A stretch of 64,000 nt of DNA from Desmonostoc muscorum LEGE 12446 (GTDB taxonomy: Bacteria > Cyanobacteriota > Cyanobacteriia > Cyanobacteriales > Nostocaceae), in contig NZ_JADEXS020000001.1 of the NCBI RefSeq assembly GCF_015207005.2, positions 6,843,001 through 6,907,000 on the forward strand, written 5' to 3'. Numbering within the stretch: position 1 is the stretch's first letter; each line of letters begins with the position of its first letter. A program made the translations under genes and the position numbers. Under the pieces are notes generated by a model. It searched no databases. It saw nothing but the letters and a program-made list of their open reading frames with translations, and was not told the origin of the DNA. Shown here one piece after another: positions 27,656-36,868 of the stretch.

Positions 27656-29822
27656 GACTAAATTTCTGAATTACGGCTTTTGGGCTAGTTTTTGCTACCT
27701 GAGTAGCCGATCGCGGTTTGCCTGTGGCGATCGCGTAATTAATCGCTAGCAGCCGCAACCACAATGCCGGATTTCGGGGTTCTAGCCAAGAACCTACCCG
27801 GCTCAAAAACTGTGGGAACCACGGACTCAGTAAAGCGCTAATCAGGGCATGACGAGAAAAGCTAAAATAACTGCCAAGCCATCGCACTAAATCCTTAGGC
27901 CCAGCAAGTTGCCAAATCCATAAAAGCAAGGCTGGATTTTTCTTTGCTGCTTTGAGTGCTAAGCGGTTAAAGGTTAACCAATCACATCTGTCTTTGATGA
28001 AATTATCTGCCACCTCTGGAGGTTCGTCTGCTAACAGCCCAAAAAAGGTGTTGAGCATCGAATTAACCCGCTGGGGTGGTAAAAATTTGCCTGTGGGTAC
28101 CATCATGCCTTTGGAAAATAGCCAAGTCACTGAAACGTTACTTTGGTAGGCGCGAATTTGGTTTAAGTGTTGGAAACTCAATAAGTCATGTTTGAGGGCG
28201 GTATCCAATAGCTTTGTTAAGCGCTCTAAGTTACGAACTAGAGAACCAAAACCGGTGAAAATCAAGGGAGACTGGAGTGATGCAGCATCACCGATGGCAA
28301 TCAAGCGATCAAAAGCAATTGTGCGATCGCGACTCCCGACACTAAAATGCCCCGGTATATAGCCAAATGTTGGCTTTTTCCACACCAATTTGTCCATATC
28401 GCATCTGCGATACTCTGGCAATATTGTGAAAAAGTCCTCGTACATCTCCAGCAAGGAACCAGGATTTTCAGCATTGACTTCATGATAATGAAATAAATAA
28501 ATCGTCAGTTCTTCACCTGCTGCGGGAAATAATTCCCAAATCAACTGTCTTCCCCGCGAAATATCCCCGTGACTGTAAAGAACGTCTCCCAATTGAGAAT
28601 CCCATACCCCCGGTTCAAATCCGCTCTCAATTGCCGCTCCTACCGTCGGACACACGCTGTCAAAGGCACGACCACCATTTAATTGCCAAGCAATGGGGGA
28701 GGCTGTTCCCATCGCATCTACTAGTAGTCTCCCAGTGACTTGTTTTTCAATTTCACTGGGTAAATGCTTGACTTTTATCGCAACTTGTGATTCATTTATA
28801 TCTGCACGGATAAACTCTGTTTCATCCCAAATTTCTCCGCCTGCCGCTTGCAACTTTTGCCCACATAGTTGCAGCAACTTTTCGGAATCTAAGCCTAAAT
28901 TTAGCACTGTGGGTGTGTGCAATACAGGCGATCGCAGTTTACTTGGATTATTAGCATCAAAAAACTTATTGAATCCATCTTTGTATTCTCTGGCAATGAT
29001 GGTTTCTAACTCTGCGGGGGTGATTAAACCCAGGTTAAGTAAGCTTTGAATCTCATCGCGGGAAATATTCCATTCCCGGTTCATCCGCCCAAAGGGCATT
29101 CGTTCCAGCAGCAAGACTTTATATCCAAGTTTTGCCATCACTGCCGCATGGATGACGCCTAGTGCGCCCCCGATGTAGATGATGTCGTAAATGGGGGATG
29201 AGGGAGATGAGGGGGATGAGGGGGATGAGGGGGATGAAAGAATTAATTTCTCTCCCCCTGCTCCCTCATCTCCCCCTGCTCCCCTACCTCTTCCCCAGTC
29301 ACCTTGACTCGAAAACACCACCTGCCGGGGCTGCTGCGGATTCCGTACCCCTTGGCGCCATCGCTGTTCCCACCAGTAGGCACGTTTGAGGTCATATTCG
29401 CCGTTGGGCATTTTCTGAAAATACTTGACGGTGAGGGGGTAGTGAGGGGCTAGGGCTGCAAAAATCGATTGCTCGGATAAATCGATGGCTGGCGGTTCCG
29501 GATAATGATGCGGAAAACGGCTTCTGATTTCTTTGATTAGGTGTTGCAGAATTTCTTTCTCGTTGGGAAAGGGTTGTTCTGCCCAACGAAACACTTTTAG
29601 ATAGGTAGTTCGTTGCACTGACCAAATAAATACAGAAAGTTCTCCAGGCAAGTTTTCGGAAATTGCAGCGCCAGCGGTTGTAGTAGCGGTGGTGATTTTG
29701 AGACGGAAGCCTTCCGGGGTTAGCACTTTTTCCCCATATGCCGGTTGAAAATCTGTTTGCAACCAGTTACGCACAGCAGCGATATCCGCAGTTGGAACTT
29801 CTAAATAAAGGATTTCTTTCAT
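27651..29822 (-). CDS. cruA: CruA-type lycopene cyclase family flavoprotein
   Basis: A 723-residue protein. After an N-terminal region of about 165 residues comes an FAD-binding domain with YIGGALGVIHAAVMAKLGY and the family motif RMNREWNISRDE, then GDAASLQSPLIFTGFG. This pattern belongs to the CruA/CruP lycopene cyclases, which form beta-ionone rings in cyanobacteria that lack CrtL. CruA is favoured by length and by the EY-containing segment after the REWNIS motif; the paralogue CruP cannot be excluded. Residues about 171-210 (GAGGDEGAGGEK...SSPSSPSSPSSP) are translated from a short tandem repeat inserted in frame just before the FAD-binding strand. The last residues come from a repeat as well. 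The gene is divergent from the small gene at 29983. Confidence 0.75.
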   Translation of the reverse strand: MKEILYLEVPTADIAAVRNWLQTDFQPAYGEKVLTPEGFRLKITTATTTAGAAISENLPGELSVFIWSVQRTTYLKVFRWAEQPFPNEKEILQHLIKEIRSRFPHHYPEPPAIDLSEQSIFAALAPHYPLTVKYFQKMPNGEYDLKRAYWWEQRWRQGVRNPQQPRQVVFSSQGDWGRGRGAGGDEGAGGEKLILSSPSSPSSPSSPSSPIYDIIYIGGALGVIHAAVMAKLGYKVLLLERMPFGRMNREWNISRDEIQSLLNLGLITPAELETIIAREYKDGFNKFFDANNPSKLRSPVLHTPTVLNLGLDSEKLLQLCGQKLQAAGGEIWDETEFIRADINESQVAIKVKHLPSEIEKQVTGRLLVDAMGTASPIAWQLNGGRAFDSVCPTVGAAIESGFEPGVWDSQLGDVLYSHGDISRGRQLIWELFPAAGEELTIYLFHYHEVNAENPGSLLEMYEDFFTILPEYRRCDMDKLVWKKPTFGYIPGHFSVGSRDRTIAFDRLIAIGDAASLQSPLIFTGFGSLVRNLERLTKLLDTALKHDLLSFQHLNQIRAYQSNVSVTWLFSKGMMVPTGKFLPPQRVNSMLNTFFGLLADEPPEVADNFIKDRCDWLTFNRLALKAAKKNPALLLWIWQLAGPKDLVRWLGSYFSFSRHALISALLSPWFPQFLSRVGSWLEPRNPALWLRLLAINYAIATGKPRSATQVAKTSPKAVIQKFSH

Positions 29823-29982
29823 CTTTTCCTGACATCTCCCATGAATCTATTCACAAAGACAGATTTTATCAAGGCGCAAAATAAGGTAAACTCCGCCCTA
29901 TTAGTTACGTAAAGATTCAGTGAAGAAATTTTAAGATTTTGTCAAATTTATTGTTCATTTTGTAAAACTGTAAACCCACGCC

Positions 29983-30216
29983 ATGAATTATCCCATTCCA
30001 GACAGCCCCCAGGAAATTGTAGCTCTGCGACAACAGCCGATTGATGAAGAACTAGTTGCCAGTGCGATCGCTGGAGTTATTAAAATTGTCCGCGCTCAGG
30101 GTCAATCTTTGGAAGAATTAACCGCTCAGTTGCTAGCGGAAGATCCATTGTTGGATCAGCAACAACGTCGCTGGTTGAGCCAATTAGTTGCCCAATCTTG
30201 GGAAAAGTTCTCTTAG
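29983..30216 (+). CDS. Small conserved cyanobacterial protein, function unknown
   Basis: A 77-residue acidic protein beginning MNYPIPDSPQEIVALRQQPIDEELVASAIAG, mostly helical by composition, without membrane segments. The sequence is well-formed (HIP1 site inside, codon use like neighbours) and ends LSQLVAQSWEKFS. I recognise it as the sort of short conserved hypothetical protein found in Nostocales, but no function is known to me. It is divergent from the CruA-like gene across 160 bp, so the two may share a regulatory region. Confidence 0.65.
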   Translation: MNYPIPDSPQEIVALRQQPIDEELVASAIAGVIKIVRAQGQSLEELTAQLLAEDPLLDQQQRRWLSQLVAQSWEKFS

Positions 30217-30373
30217 AATGAAAGCGATCGGCGATTGAGCATCTAAATAAATATTGGAATATTAGCAATGCCTGGGTTGGGCTGCGCCTACGCATTTTCG
30301 ATGTTACAGGAGAATGATTATCTGTCTGGATTTGCTTGCAATTTTGGATTCATGGCTGACAAGCAACTACATT

Positions 30374-31081
30374 CAGTAGACCGAAAACTTTTGCGATCGC
30401 TCTGTGATGATTACCTGTCTAAGTGGACTTTTGTTGAAAATTAGTAATTTTAAATGCTAGTGTTGAATGTCTGAGTTTATCTTGTGACATAAGTAAAGTT
30501 AATAAATCAGCCAAACGTAAGAGCAAATCTAGCAGCAGAACACGATCATGTTGTAATTACAGGAATTTTGTCAAAGAGTTGCGAGAAAATTGAACCAGAG
30601 AAATATCTGGTTGAGCTATGACTGCAACTACCCCAGTTCTAACTGATAGTAAAACTTTGAACGAAGTGGTTAACTGTTTAACTGAAAACATTCCAATTCA
30701 GACTCAAGGTAAGTGTGAACAAAGAAATATTTTTGAAATTTTAATTCGATTCTATTTGTTGGTTTATCTTTTTTAATTATTAATATTTGGATTTATCTAG
30801 TGTGGCATTATCTGAGTCGCTTCAAAAGAAGTACTAGACAAGTTTTCTCTGATTTATTTACCCTTAAACAAATGCTTGAGTTTCTACGTCAAGCAGTAGA
30901 TCGCAACTATGGGGTAGCCTGCCAAGTTTGTTTACCGTCCGGCTGATTTGGGTTGGTTTTTGGGGATGATTAATAAGTTCAGTTTATCATCTATCACAAG
31001 CAATCAGCTTTTGCACTTTTTTCAAAAAACTGTATCACACAATACTATTTTTTAGTGATCGCAAAAGTTTTCGGTCTACTG
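30374..31081 (+). mobile_element. Internally deleted ISH3-like insertion sequence (copy 1)
   Basis: Ends carry inverted repeats cagtagaccgaaaactttt (30374) and its complement (ending 31081), continuing into gcgatcgc/gatcgc. The same ends bound the element at 33929-35994. Only 708 bp remain: the first 30 or so codons of a transposase gene (ATG at 30618) and its last 60 or so codons. No target duplication was found. Confidence 0.85.
30618..30946 (+). pseudogene. ISH3-like transposase remnant
   Basis: The ATG at 30618 starts MTATTPVLTDSKTLNEVVN, which runs to about 30710. A large internal deletion joins it to the transposase C-terminus, which is readable in another frame as FLIINIWIYLVWHYLS and LKQMLEFLRQAVDRNYGV, ending at the TGA 30944-30946. 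The C-terminal part is nearly the same as the other copy's at 35262, where the preceding residues RFGIESSYRMKNQ mark an ISH3-type DDE transposase. It cannot be active. Confidence 0.8.
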
Positions 31082-31285
31082 ATACTACTTAGACCTAGCC
31101 CCTTTAAGTTTTTCAAAAGTTAAGGGATTGCGATCACAATACCACTCTCTATCAGGTTTGTTGCGCTTTTTTGTACAAATTTCAATAATTGAACCGTATT
31201 GAATTATTATGAGGAAAGTCAAGGTTGAGCTTTGCACTTGACTGAATTAACCCGTCGAACTCATGTAAAAATAGGAGATATGAGA

Positions 31286-31885
31286 ATGAATAAAAAAAAT
31301 GATGTAGAAAAGTATTATGATAATTTTTCTGATAAATATGATGAAGCGGCGAAAAGCTCTGAATGCAATGTTCAAGTTTATGATGAAGCTAAAAAAATAT
31401 TTCTGAAGTATAATCATCAAACAGGGAGTATCCTAGATGTAGGATGTGGGACAGGACTGCTAAGTGATGTTCTCCAAGGTAATTTTGAATATACAGGAAT
31501 TGATGTTTCAGGAGGTATGCTGAAATATGCTTCTGAACGAGGTTATAAAACCATACATCAGACCATAGAAGATGGTCTTCCTAAGATTGAAAATAAATCT
31601 TACGATTTTGTTGTTTCTTTAAGCGCATTGTTCTTGGTAGAAGATATCCATATGTCTCTCAACCAGATTGCTAGAATAGCTCGAAAAGGTATTCTAATAG
31701 GGCTAGATCGTCTAACAGATGACTATATTAAAAATGCTTATTTGCCCGTTTACGATCATTCAAAAATTAATATTCCAAATACTTTAGAAGACTATTTGTT
31801 CTTGGGCTGGATATCTCCAACTCTTGGTACTCCTATTTACACACGAATGATATATATAGAGCTTGATGAGAAAGCTCTCAATTGA
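31286..31885 (+). CDS. Class I SAM-dependent methyltransferase, AT-rich, likely acquired
   Basis: A 199-residue protein with SAM-binding motif I ILDVGCGTG and the following acidic strand TGIDVSGGML, plus a motif IV-like DFVVSLSALF. The substrate cannot be predicted. The AGGAG at 31273-31277 lies 8 nt before the ATG at 31286, which decides the start over a TTG at 31232. Codon use is strongly AT-biased (AAA, GAT and ATA dominate) and no HIP1 site occurs, unlike neighbouring genes. It lies between two ISH3-like remnants, so it probably arrived with mobile DNA. A second methyltransferase at 48254 is not closely similar. Confidence 0.85.
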   Translation: MNKKNDVEKYYDNFSDKYDEAAKSSECNVQVYDEAKKIFLKYNHQTGSILDVGCGTGLLSDVLQGNFEYTGIDVSGGMLKYASERGYKTIHQTIEDGLPKIENKSYDFVVSLSALFLVEDIHMSLNQIARIARKGILIGLDRLTDDYIKNAYLPVYDHSKINIPNTLEDYLFLGWISPTLGTPIYTRMIYIELDEKALN

Positions 31886-32242
31886 TTATAACCCTCACAA
31901 TGTCGATGGATTATACCAATTCGTATTAAGAAAGTCAGGACTGGTCTAAGTTTTGAGGTTTGAATCAGGACTTACGCAAAATTATGAAAAAGCGAACCAC
32001 AAAGGACGCAAAGGACAGGAAGAAATAAGGGTTGCAGAGAGTTTTTGCGTAAGTCCTATGAATGTGTTAGTGGATTTTAGAGAATTGGTATTAGTTCTTC
32101 AGTTAGCTTGAAGAAATAGGAATTTACCCGATAAACCTGTGCAGTGGTTCACGGTTTATCGGTTGGTAAATTTCAACCAGAAAAATCCATGCTTGTGAGT
32201 TGTTGCCAGGAACTTAGAGAAGTAAGAGTTAATTTTTGAATC
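31886..32242. other. Intergenic repeats between convergent genes
   Basis: Contains a MITE at 31967-32057 (listed separately) and, at about 32125-32176, an imperfect inverted repeat with arms cgataaacc / ggtttatcg that could terminate both flanking genes. Outer sequences accaattcgtatta and agaattggtatta suggest the MITE inserted into an older repeat. Confidence 0.65.
31967..32057. repeat. MITE with AGGACTTACGCAAA inverted ends
   Basis: Left end aggacttacgcaaa (31967-31980) and right end tttgcgtaagtcct (32044-32057) are perfect 14-nt inverted repeats about 91 bp apart end to end. The inside holds the dispersed repeat cgaaccacaaaggacgcaaa. These ends resemble those of IS630-type elements of Nostocales; a partial copy of the end (gcgtaagtcctgggg) is at about 21749. 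Confidence 0.8.
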
Positions 32243-33628
32243 CTAGTTAAAAGGTAACTTCTTAGCAATTGTGTTGGTATCTATCAAGGAACCACCATCC
32301 TCAACATCACTCCTAAATGTCCTAAGCAACTGTACCCCAAGCATCACCATTCTGATAGCATAAAACAAACACAAAGTCAACCACAAGATATGGTTACTCG
32401 AAAACTTAATAGCGGCAAAATCAGTAGGGATAAATCCCACTATAAGAGCGGCTAAACTCACATTGCGGAGGGTATGCCCTTGTGCTAAACCCAAGAAGTA
32501 ACCATCTAGCATAAAACTGATTGAACTATATATTAGGACGAGTAGCAACCAGGGAACAAAAATATGAATGTTTTCGGTAACTTCGGTGTGGTTGGTTAAC
32601 AACCCAAAAACAGTATCGGGAAATAGCCAACACACTCCGCCGATAGACAGTCCCACCAGCACAGCAGTTGAGACAGAAACACCCGCTAGGGGTGCTAACT
32701 GTTGTGAAGCTCCTTTTCCTTTAAAATTTCCGACTAGAGTTTCTGTACTGAATCCCAATCCTTCTACAAGATAAAAACTCAAATTGCATATCTGTGCAAG
32801 CAAGGCATTTTGAGCGTAGATAATCGTCCCCATCTGTGCGCCCTGATAAGAAAACGTTAAGGAGGTAAACATAAAAACTAAATTGCTGACAAATATGTTT
32901 CCATTGAGGGTCAAGATAGATTTTATAGCTCTTATGTCCCAAATTTTTCCAACTACGGCTTGTACCTTAAGCCACTGTATTTCTGTGCAGAAAAATATTA
33001 ATCCCACCAACAAGGACAGATATTGGCTTGTTGCATAGGAAACTCCAGCACCCGTACTTTCCCATCCCAAGTGAATAATAAATAGGTAGTCAAGTGCGAT
33101 TTTTGAACCATTACCAACCACAGACAACAGCACAACCAAGCCGTTTTTTTCTTGTCCCAGAAACCAACCTATCAGAACGTAATTGAGCAAAACCGCAGGC
33201 GCTCCCCAGATTTGAGTGTTGAAATAGGCTAGACCTGAAGATTTGATCTCTGGGGTAACATTTAGTAGGGTAAACCCCAACTCCCCCAAAGGGTGCTGCA
33301 AGAGTACGAGCGCAATTCCCAGCACTAAAGCAATTAAACCATTACGCAATCCTACCAACAACACACCTTCAGTGTCATCTCGTCCAACTGCTTGCGCTGT
33401 TACTCCAGTAGTCCCCATTCGTAAAAAGAGTAAAACAAAGTAGAGAAAGTTAAGCAGGTTTGCAGCGAGAGCGACTCCAGCGAAGTGATGGATTTCTTCA
33501 AGATGACCCAAGAAGATAATACTGACTAAATTAGCCAGTGGCACCATAATATTTGATAGGACATTGGCAAGAGCTAGTCGGAAGTAGCGAGGTACGAAGT
33601 CATACTGGCTTGAAAACGTCAGGTTCAT
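32243..33628 (-). CDS. MATE family efflux transporter
   Basis: A 461-residue inner-membrane protein with about twelve hydrophobic helices. Early segments PRYFRLALANVLSNIMVPLANLV and IIFLGHLEEI, and the second-half EGLGFSTETLVGNFKGKG, are typical of the MATE (DinF/NorM) superfamily, which exports cationic drugs or metabolites using Na+ or H+. The substrate is unknown. Codon use is closer to the host than that of the neighbouring methyltransferase. The gene is inside the interval bracketed by the two ISH3-like remnants, convergent with the methyltransferase. Confidence 0.9.
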   Translation of the reverse strand: MNLTFSSQYDFVPRYFRLALANVLSNIMVPLANLVSIIFLGHLEEIHHFAGVALAANLLNFLYFVLLFLRMGTTGVTAQAVGRDDTEGVLLVGLRNGLIALVLGIALVLLQHPLGELGFTLLNVTPEIKSSGLAYFNTQIWGAPAVLLNYVLIGWFLGQEKNGLVVLLSVVGNGSKIALDYLFIIHLGWESTGAGVSYATSQYLSLLVGLIFFCTEIQWLKVQAVVGKIWDIRAIKSILTLNGNIFVSNLVFMFTSLTFSYQGAQMGTIIYAQNALLAQICNLSFYLVEGLGFSTETLVGNFKGKGASQQLAPLAGVSVSTAVLVGLSIGGVCWLFPDTVFGLLTNHTEVTENIHIFVPWLLLVLIYSSISFMLDGYFLGLAQGHTLRNVSLAALIVGFIPTDFAAIKFSSNHILWLTLCLFYAIRMVMLGVQLLRTFRSDVEDGGSLIDTNTIAKKLPFN

Positions 33629-33813
33629 AGATTAAGAGTACGATTTTTGATGATTTTTTTAACGAGCGCTGAAATAGAATTTCAGGCATAAGAAACGCAT
33701 CTTAATTTACTAATAAAAACTAATAAATATTTCAAAATGAAATAAGTAATCGTCAAAAAGAATACATCAAACAACAAAACAAATCAACAACTTTTTAAAA
33801 ATATAATTGGCTT

Positions 33814-33928
33814 AGGGACTTCCAGAGAATGAAATATACAACTCTTTAGAATAATAATCATTCCGGTGAGGGAAGGGAGAGGTTGCAGGGCGAACGCATC
33901 TAAAGTACTCTTGATCACGACCAAGATT
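33814..33928. repeat. Left end of an AGGGACTTCCA MITE (copy E)
   Basis: AGGGACTTCCA at 33814-33824 matches the left terminus of copies A, B and D. No matching right end is found before the ISH3-like element that begins at 33929, so the element is truncated, probably by that insertion. The preceding 33629-33813 is AT-rich and without a gene. Confidence 0.65.
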
Positions 33929-34018
33929 CAGTAGACCGAAAAGTTTCGCGCTCGTCAAAAAATAGTAACCTGTGATACAGTTTTCCCTTGAATTCAAAAG
34001 AGTTGATCGTTTTTGAGC

Positions 34019-35201
34019 CAGGGCTATTTCATTCTAAAAAGCTGCTTGAGTGTGTCTAGTCCAAAAGAACATAAACGTTGAGCTTGTGCCATATTTTTAA
34101 ACATATTGTTTCGGTATAAATTGAGTGAAAAATTGCGAGTGAGCGCAAAAATCTGAGGTAAGGGTGTAGTGCGAATTCGGGATGCATCTTCACCTTGGGT
34201 AACGTCCCGAACGTAATGAACTTTATTCTCAACACCCCAATATCCTCTGATTCGTTCAGCTATTTGTTGAGCCGTTTCAGTTAGAGATGAAATGTAATAA
34301 CGAGTCTCAGTAGTTACTTCAATTACATTGTGTGTGAAAACCTGACGTTCTGATTTGACTTGAATCAAAGTGGTAAGTCCAGGCCAAGGACGAATACCAT
34401 CAAGATTTTGACAAATACTGACATGTCGCTTTTCGATTCGACCATGACCTTTATTTATCTGCTCAAAAGAAAATTCCGGTGTAAAATTAGTTTTGATATC
34501 TTTGAATAAACTAGGTTGATTCCCTTTCAAGGCAGCAATATAATCATTGCCACTGTTGATAATCAACTCACAAGTTTTTTTTGTGTATTAATAGCATCAA
34601 AGGCAAAAACTACTCCCCTGAGAGCCAGTTTCTCAATCAACTCAGGTAATGCTTTTATTTCGTTGGTTTTGGCATCAACTTCAAACGGTTCTAAAATCAA
34701 TCCTCGCTCTACAAGGTAAGCACTGACCAACATAATTGCTGGGTGGGAATCAGAATGTGGATTATCATTTTCTACTTGATATGAGCCTTTGAGGACTTTA
34801 CCATCCATACCAACAGTTTCTCCAGGCAGTGGTTTGATGTCAAAGAAATTCGCAAGGCATACGGAATACTCTTCGTAATTTATGTGTAATAAATTACGAC
34901 GGACTGTACTGTAAGAAGGAAGCCTATTCTTTGTCGGTTTCAAGAGGTCTATCAACTCCTCACGGTAGCTTGAAATCCAATCTCCAATTGCTAGAAATCC
35001 TTTATTGCCTGCGGCGATCGCCAATGTGAACAGCGCAAGACATAATGGTAGAGTATGTCGCTGTCCGGCGCGGCGACGGGGGTCTTCTAGACCTGCAAAA
35101 GCTTTGATAATTTCGATTTCAGACACGGTAGTAGATACTTGAAGTAGAGCTGGCGATGAATTCTACCATATTGCGTCTACATTTAGAATGAAATAGCCCT
35201 G
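34019..35201 (-). mobile_element. ISAs1-family insertion sequence, complete ends
   Basis: An 1183-bp element with perfect 20-nt inverted ends, CAGGGCTATTTCATTCTAAA at 34019-34038 and its complement at 35182-35201. A 9-bp direct duplication, TTTTTGAGC, flanks it at 34010-34018 and 35202-35210, in line with ISAs1-type transposition. It sits inside the ISH3-like remnant and is therefore the younger insertion. Confidence 0.95.
34024..35126 (-). pseudogene. ISAs1-family transposase, split by a -1 shift at an A8 tract
   Basis: The first frame (35126-34563, 187 residues) holds the N-terminus EDPRRRAGQRHTLP, the catalytic-type MDGKVLKGS and FDAINTQKK. The second frame (to the stop at 34024) continues DYIAALKGNQ and RGYWGVENKVHYVRDVTQGED, with the third acidic residue. 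On the coding strand the frames join at CAAAAAAAAC: reading one A twice gives QKKTCELIINSG, a smooth continuation. It could be a plain inactivating deletion of one A, or slippage (ribosomal or transcriptional) could still make the full enzyme. The intact ends and target duplication show it moved recently. Confidence 0.88.
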
Positions 35202-35261
35202 TTTTTGAGCAGTCATAAAGGAAACTTATGAATCAGTCAAGAGAATCAACCATTACTAGTC

Positions 35262-35796
35262 CTACGTCAAACACACTTCATTGACTACCCCATAATGGCG
35301 GTCTATAGTTTGACGTAAAAATTCCAGCATTTGTTTGAGAGTAAATAGATAAGAGAAAGCTTTTTTACTACTTCTTCTTAAAGTACTAAGATAATGCCAT
35401 AGTAGATAAATCCAAATATTAATAATTAAAAATGCTAACGCTACAAATATAAACCTAATGGTTGGATTTTTAATAGTTGTTTTGATGCGGCATTGGTTTT
35501 TCATCCGATAGCTGCTCTCAATTCCGAAACGCAGACGATAGTCATCATGTATTGAATGTAATGACAACTTAACTTTATGGATAGCATAAACAAAAAACTC
35601 TCGTCCAAGCGAAAAGTCTTTTTCCTTTTTTATATGTACAAACTATTCCTACGACAAAGGTGACTGAACCATATTTGTCGCTGTTCAACGTGTAAGTAGT
35701 TCTATAACTACGCCGCCCTCTAATTAATTGTCTAGTCCCTCCATGTTTACCTCGGATAATAGCTGGCATCTCAAAAGGGATATTTAAAGCTTGCAA
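35262..35796 (-). pseudogene. ISH3-like transposase remnant (copy 2)
   Basis: Two frames together give the C-terminal half of a transposase: 35796-35575 (IPFEMPAIIRGKHGGTRQLI...GSVTFVVGIV) and 35567-35262 (DDYRLRFGIESSYRMKNQ...IINIWIYLLWHYL). The motif RFGIESSYR with the acidic Glu is typical of ISH3-family enzymes. A frameshift separates the parts near 35570, and the N-terminal half is deleted; between 35797 and the right end only about 200 bp of IS sequence remain. Confidence 0.8.
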
Positions 35797-36018
35797 CCAC
35801 CGAATTACCGGGACACAGAAAAACTCTCTATCTAACGGTTGACCCCAGAGGTCTGGAGTTTATTTATTAGCTTTTGTTATCAATTGATTTTTCTTAAAAA
35901 TCCCAAAATATGTATTCTTTAATACAGTTAATTCAACAAAAGTCTGATTTAGAATCTGTTTTTCAGAGCGATCGCGAAACTTTTCGGTCTACTGAAAGTC
36001 AAGTCTTCACAAATATTT

Positions 36019-36037
36019 AAACTAAACAGTTTAGTTT
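36019..36037. promoter_or_regulatory. Perfect 19-nt palindrome upstream of the OCP island
   Basis: aaactaaac-a-gtttagttt: two 9-bp arms around one base, 240 bp before the receiver gene. Symmetry and size fit a dimeric repressor site, but no regulator is identified. It lies just outside the ISH3-like right end. Confidence 0.4.
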
Positions 36038-36120
36038 GCGCTTGGTAACAGCTTCGTCAGTTCTTCCCCAAAACACCAGTTTAAAAAACTAGACGGAAAA
36101 AAGGAATTCAGATTTGACCT

Positions 36121-36200
36121 TTTCTTAATTTTTATATTGTAGTTAAACAAATAACCCTAGAAATGAAACATCACCCTGTCATGGTGTAGGGAAATCAATA
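36121..36200 (+). promoter_or_regulatory. 80-nt upstream element shared with the apcA-like gene (copy 1)
   Basis: Aligned without gaps to 39381-39460 it matches at 64 of 80 positions by my count. Best-kept blocks are agttaa.caaataaccc, aaat.aaaca, accctgt and atg.tgtagggaa. It ends 76 nt before the receiver gene. Conservation of a non-coding block in front of two genes of one island suggests a shared promoter/operator or leader. No known cyanobacterial box (NtcA, L box) is evident in it. Confidence 0.65.
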
Positions 36201-36276
36201 AGACATCAGTCACCCGACACCCGGTTAACTCCTTTCAAGAGTTACCAGGTTTTTAGCACTGTTTGCATGTGAAATC

Positions 36277-36807
36277 ATGATTGGGGCTGGGATGTATCCA
36301 AATAATAGATTTCCGACTAATCTTCAATGCCTCCAAGGGCTGCGAGTACTCGTTGTAGATCATAATGGCGATTTCTCCGATTCGATCGCCCTGCTGCTGC
36401 AACCCTATGGTGTGGAGGTGCAAACAGCATCTTTAACTCAGCAAGCTTTGGAAATATTTGTCCAATGGCAACCTGATGTCCTCGTGAGTGACATTGCCTT
36501 GTCAAAAGAGGGTGGCTATCCCCTGATTCAACAAGTGAGAACTCAGGCGGGAGAGCGAGGGGAAGCGGTGCTAATCATTGCTGTGACGGGCTATGCCAAT
36601 AAAAAGATACTTCAAAGTCCTCTGTATGTTGGGTTTGACCTGTTGTTCACAAAACCCCTGGATTTTAATGAGTTTCTTGCTGTGCTTGCCTGTTTAGCAA
36701 TTTGTCAACAGTCCTCATACACTATCGCTCAACGAATTTTGGGTCATGTTCCTAGACACGATCGTCTAAGTCTTGAAAAGCAGTTAGATTTGGTATTTCC
36801 AAGTTAG
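36277..36807 (+). CDS. Stand-alone receiver-domain response regulator
   Basis: A 176-residue protein with one CheY-like receiver domain (about 22-140): RVLVVDHNGD gives the acidic pocket in weakened form (Asp-His rather than Asp-Asp), the phosphoacceptor Asp lies in VLVSDIAL, and the conserved Thr (AVTGY) and Lys (FTKPL) are present. No DNA-binding or enzymatic output domain follows, only a short tail. It may act by protein contact. Two ATG codons (36277, 36292) are possible; no strong Shine-Dalgarno separates them. It precedes the OCP gene by 61 nt on the same strand, so a role in light signalling for the island is suggested by position only. Confidence 0.82.
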   Translation: MIGAGMYPNNRFPTNLQCLQGLRVLVVDHNGDFSDSIALLLQPYGVEVQTASLTQQALEIFVQWQPDVLVSDIALSKEGGYPLIQQVRTQAGERGEAVLIIAVTGYANKKILQSPLYVGFDLLFTKPLDFNEFLAVLACLAICQQSSYTIAQRILGHVPRHDRLSLEKQLDLVFPS

Positions 36808-36868
36808 CATTACCATTTTTGAACCATATCAATAAATTAATGTAATTTCGTTTTGGAGATTTTGAAAA

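Larger units (their letters stand above)
33929..35994 (-). mobile_element. ISH3-like insertion sequence remnant (copy 2), interrupted by an ISAs1 element
   Basis: Ends cagtagaccgaaaagtttcg (33929) and its complement (ending 35994) match copy 1. The transposase lies on the minus strand and is frameshifted and N-terminally truncated. A complete ISAs1-type element (34019-35201) is inserted near its 3' end. Removing that insertion leaves about 874 bp. Orientation is opposite to copy 1, so the two remnants frame 31.1-33.9 kb like a composite transposon. Confidence 0.85.
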
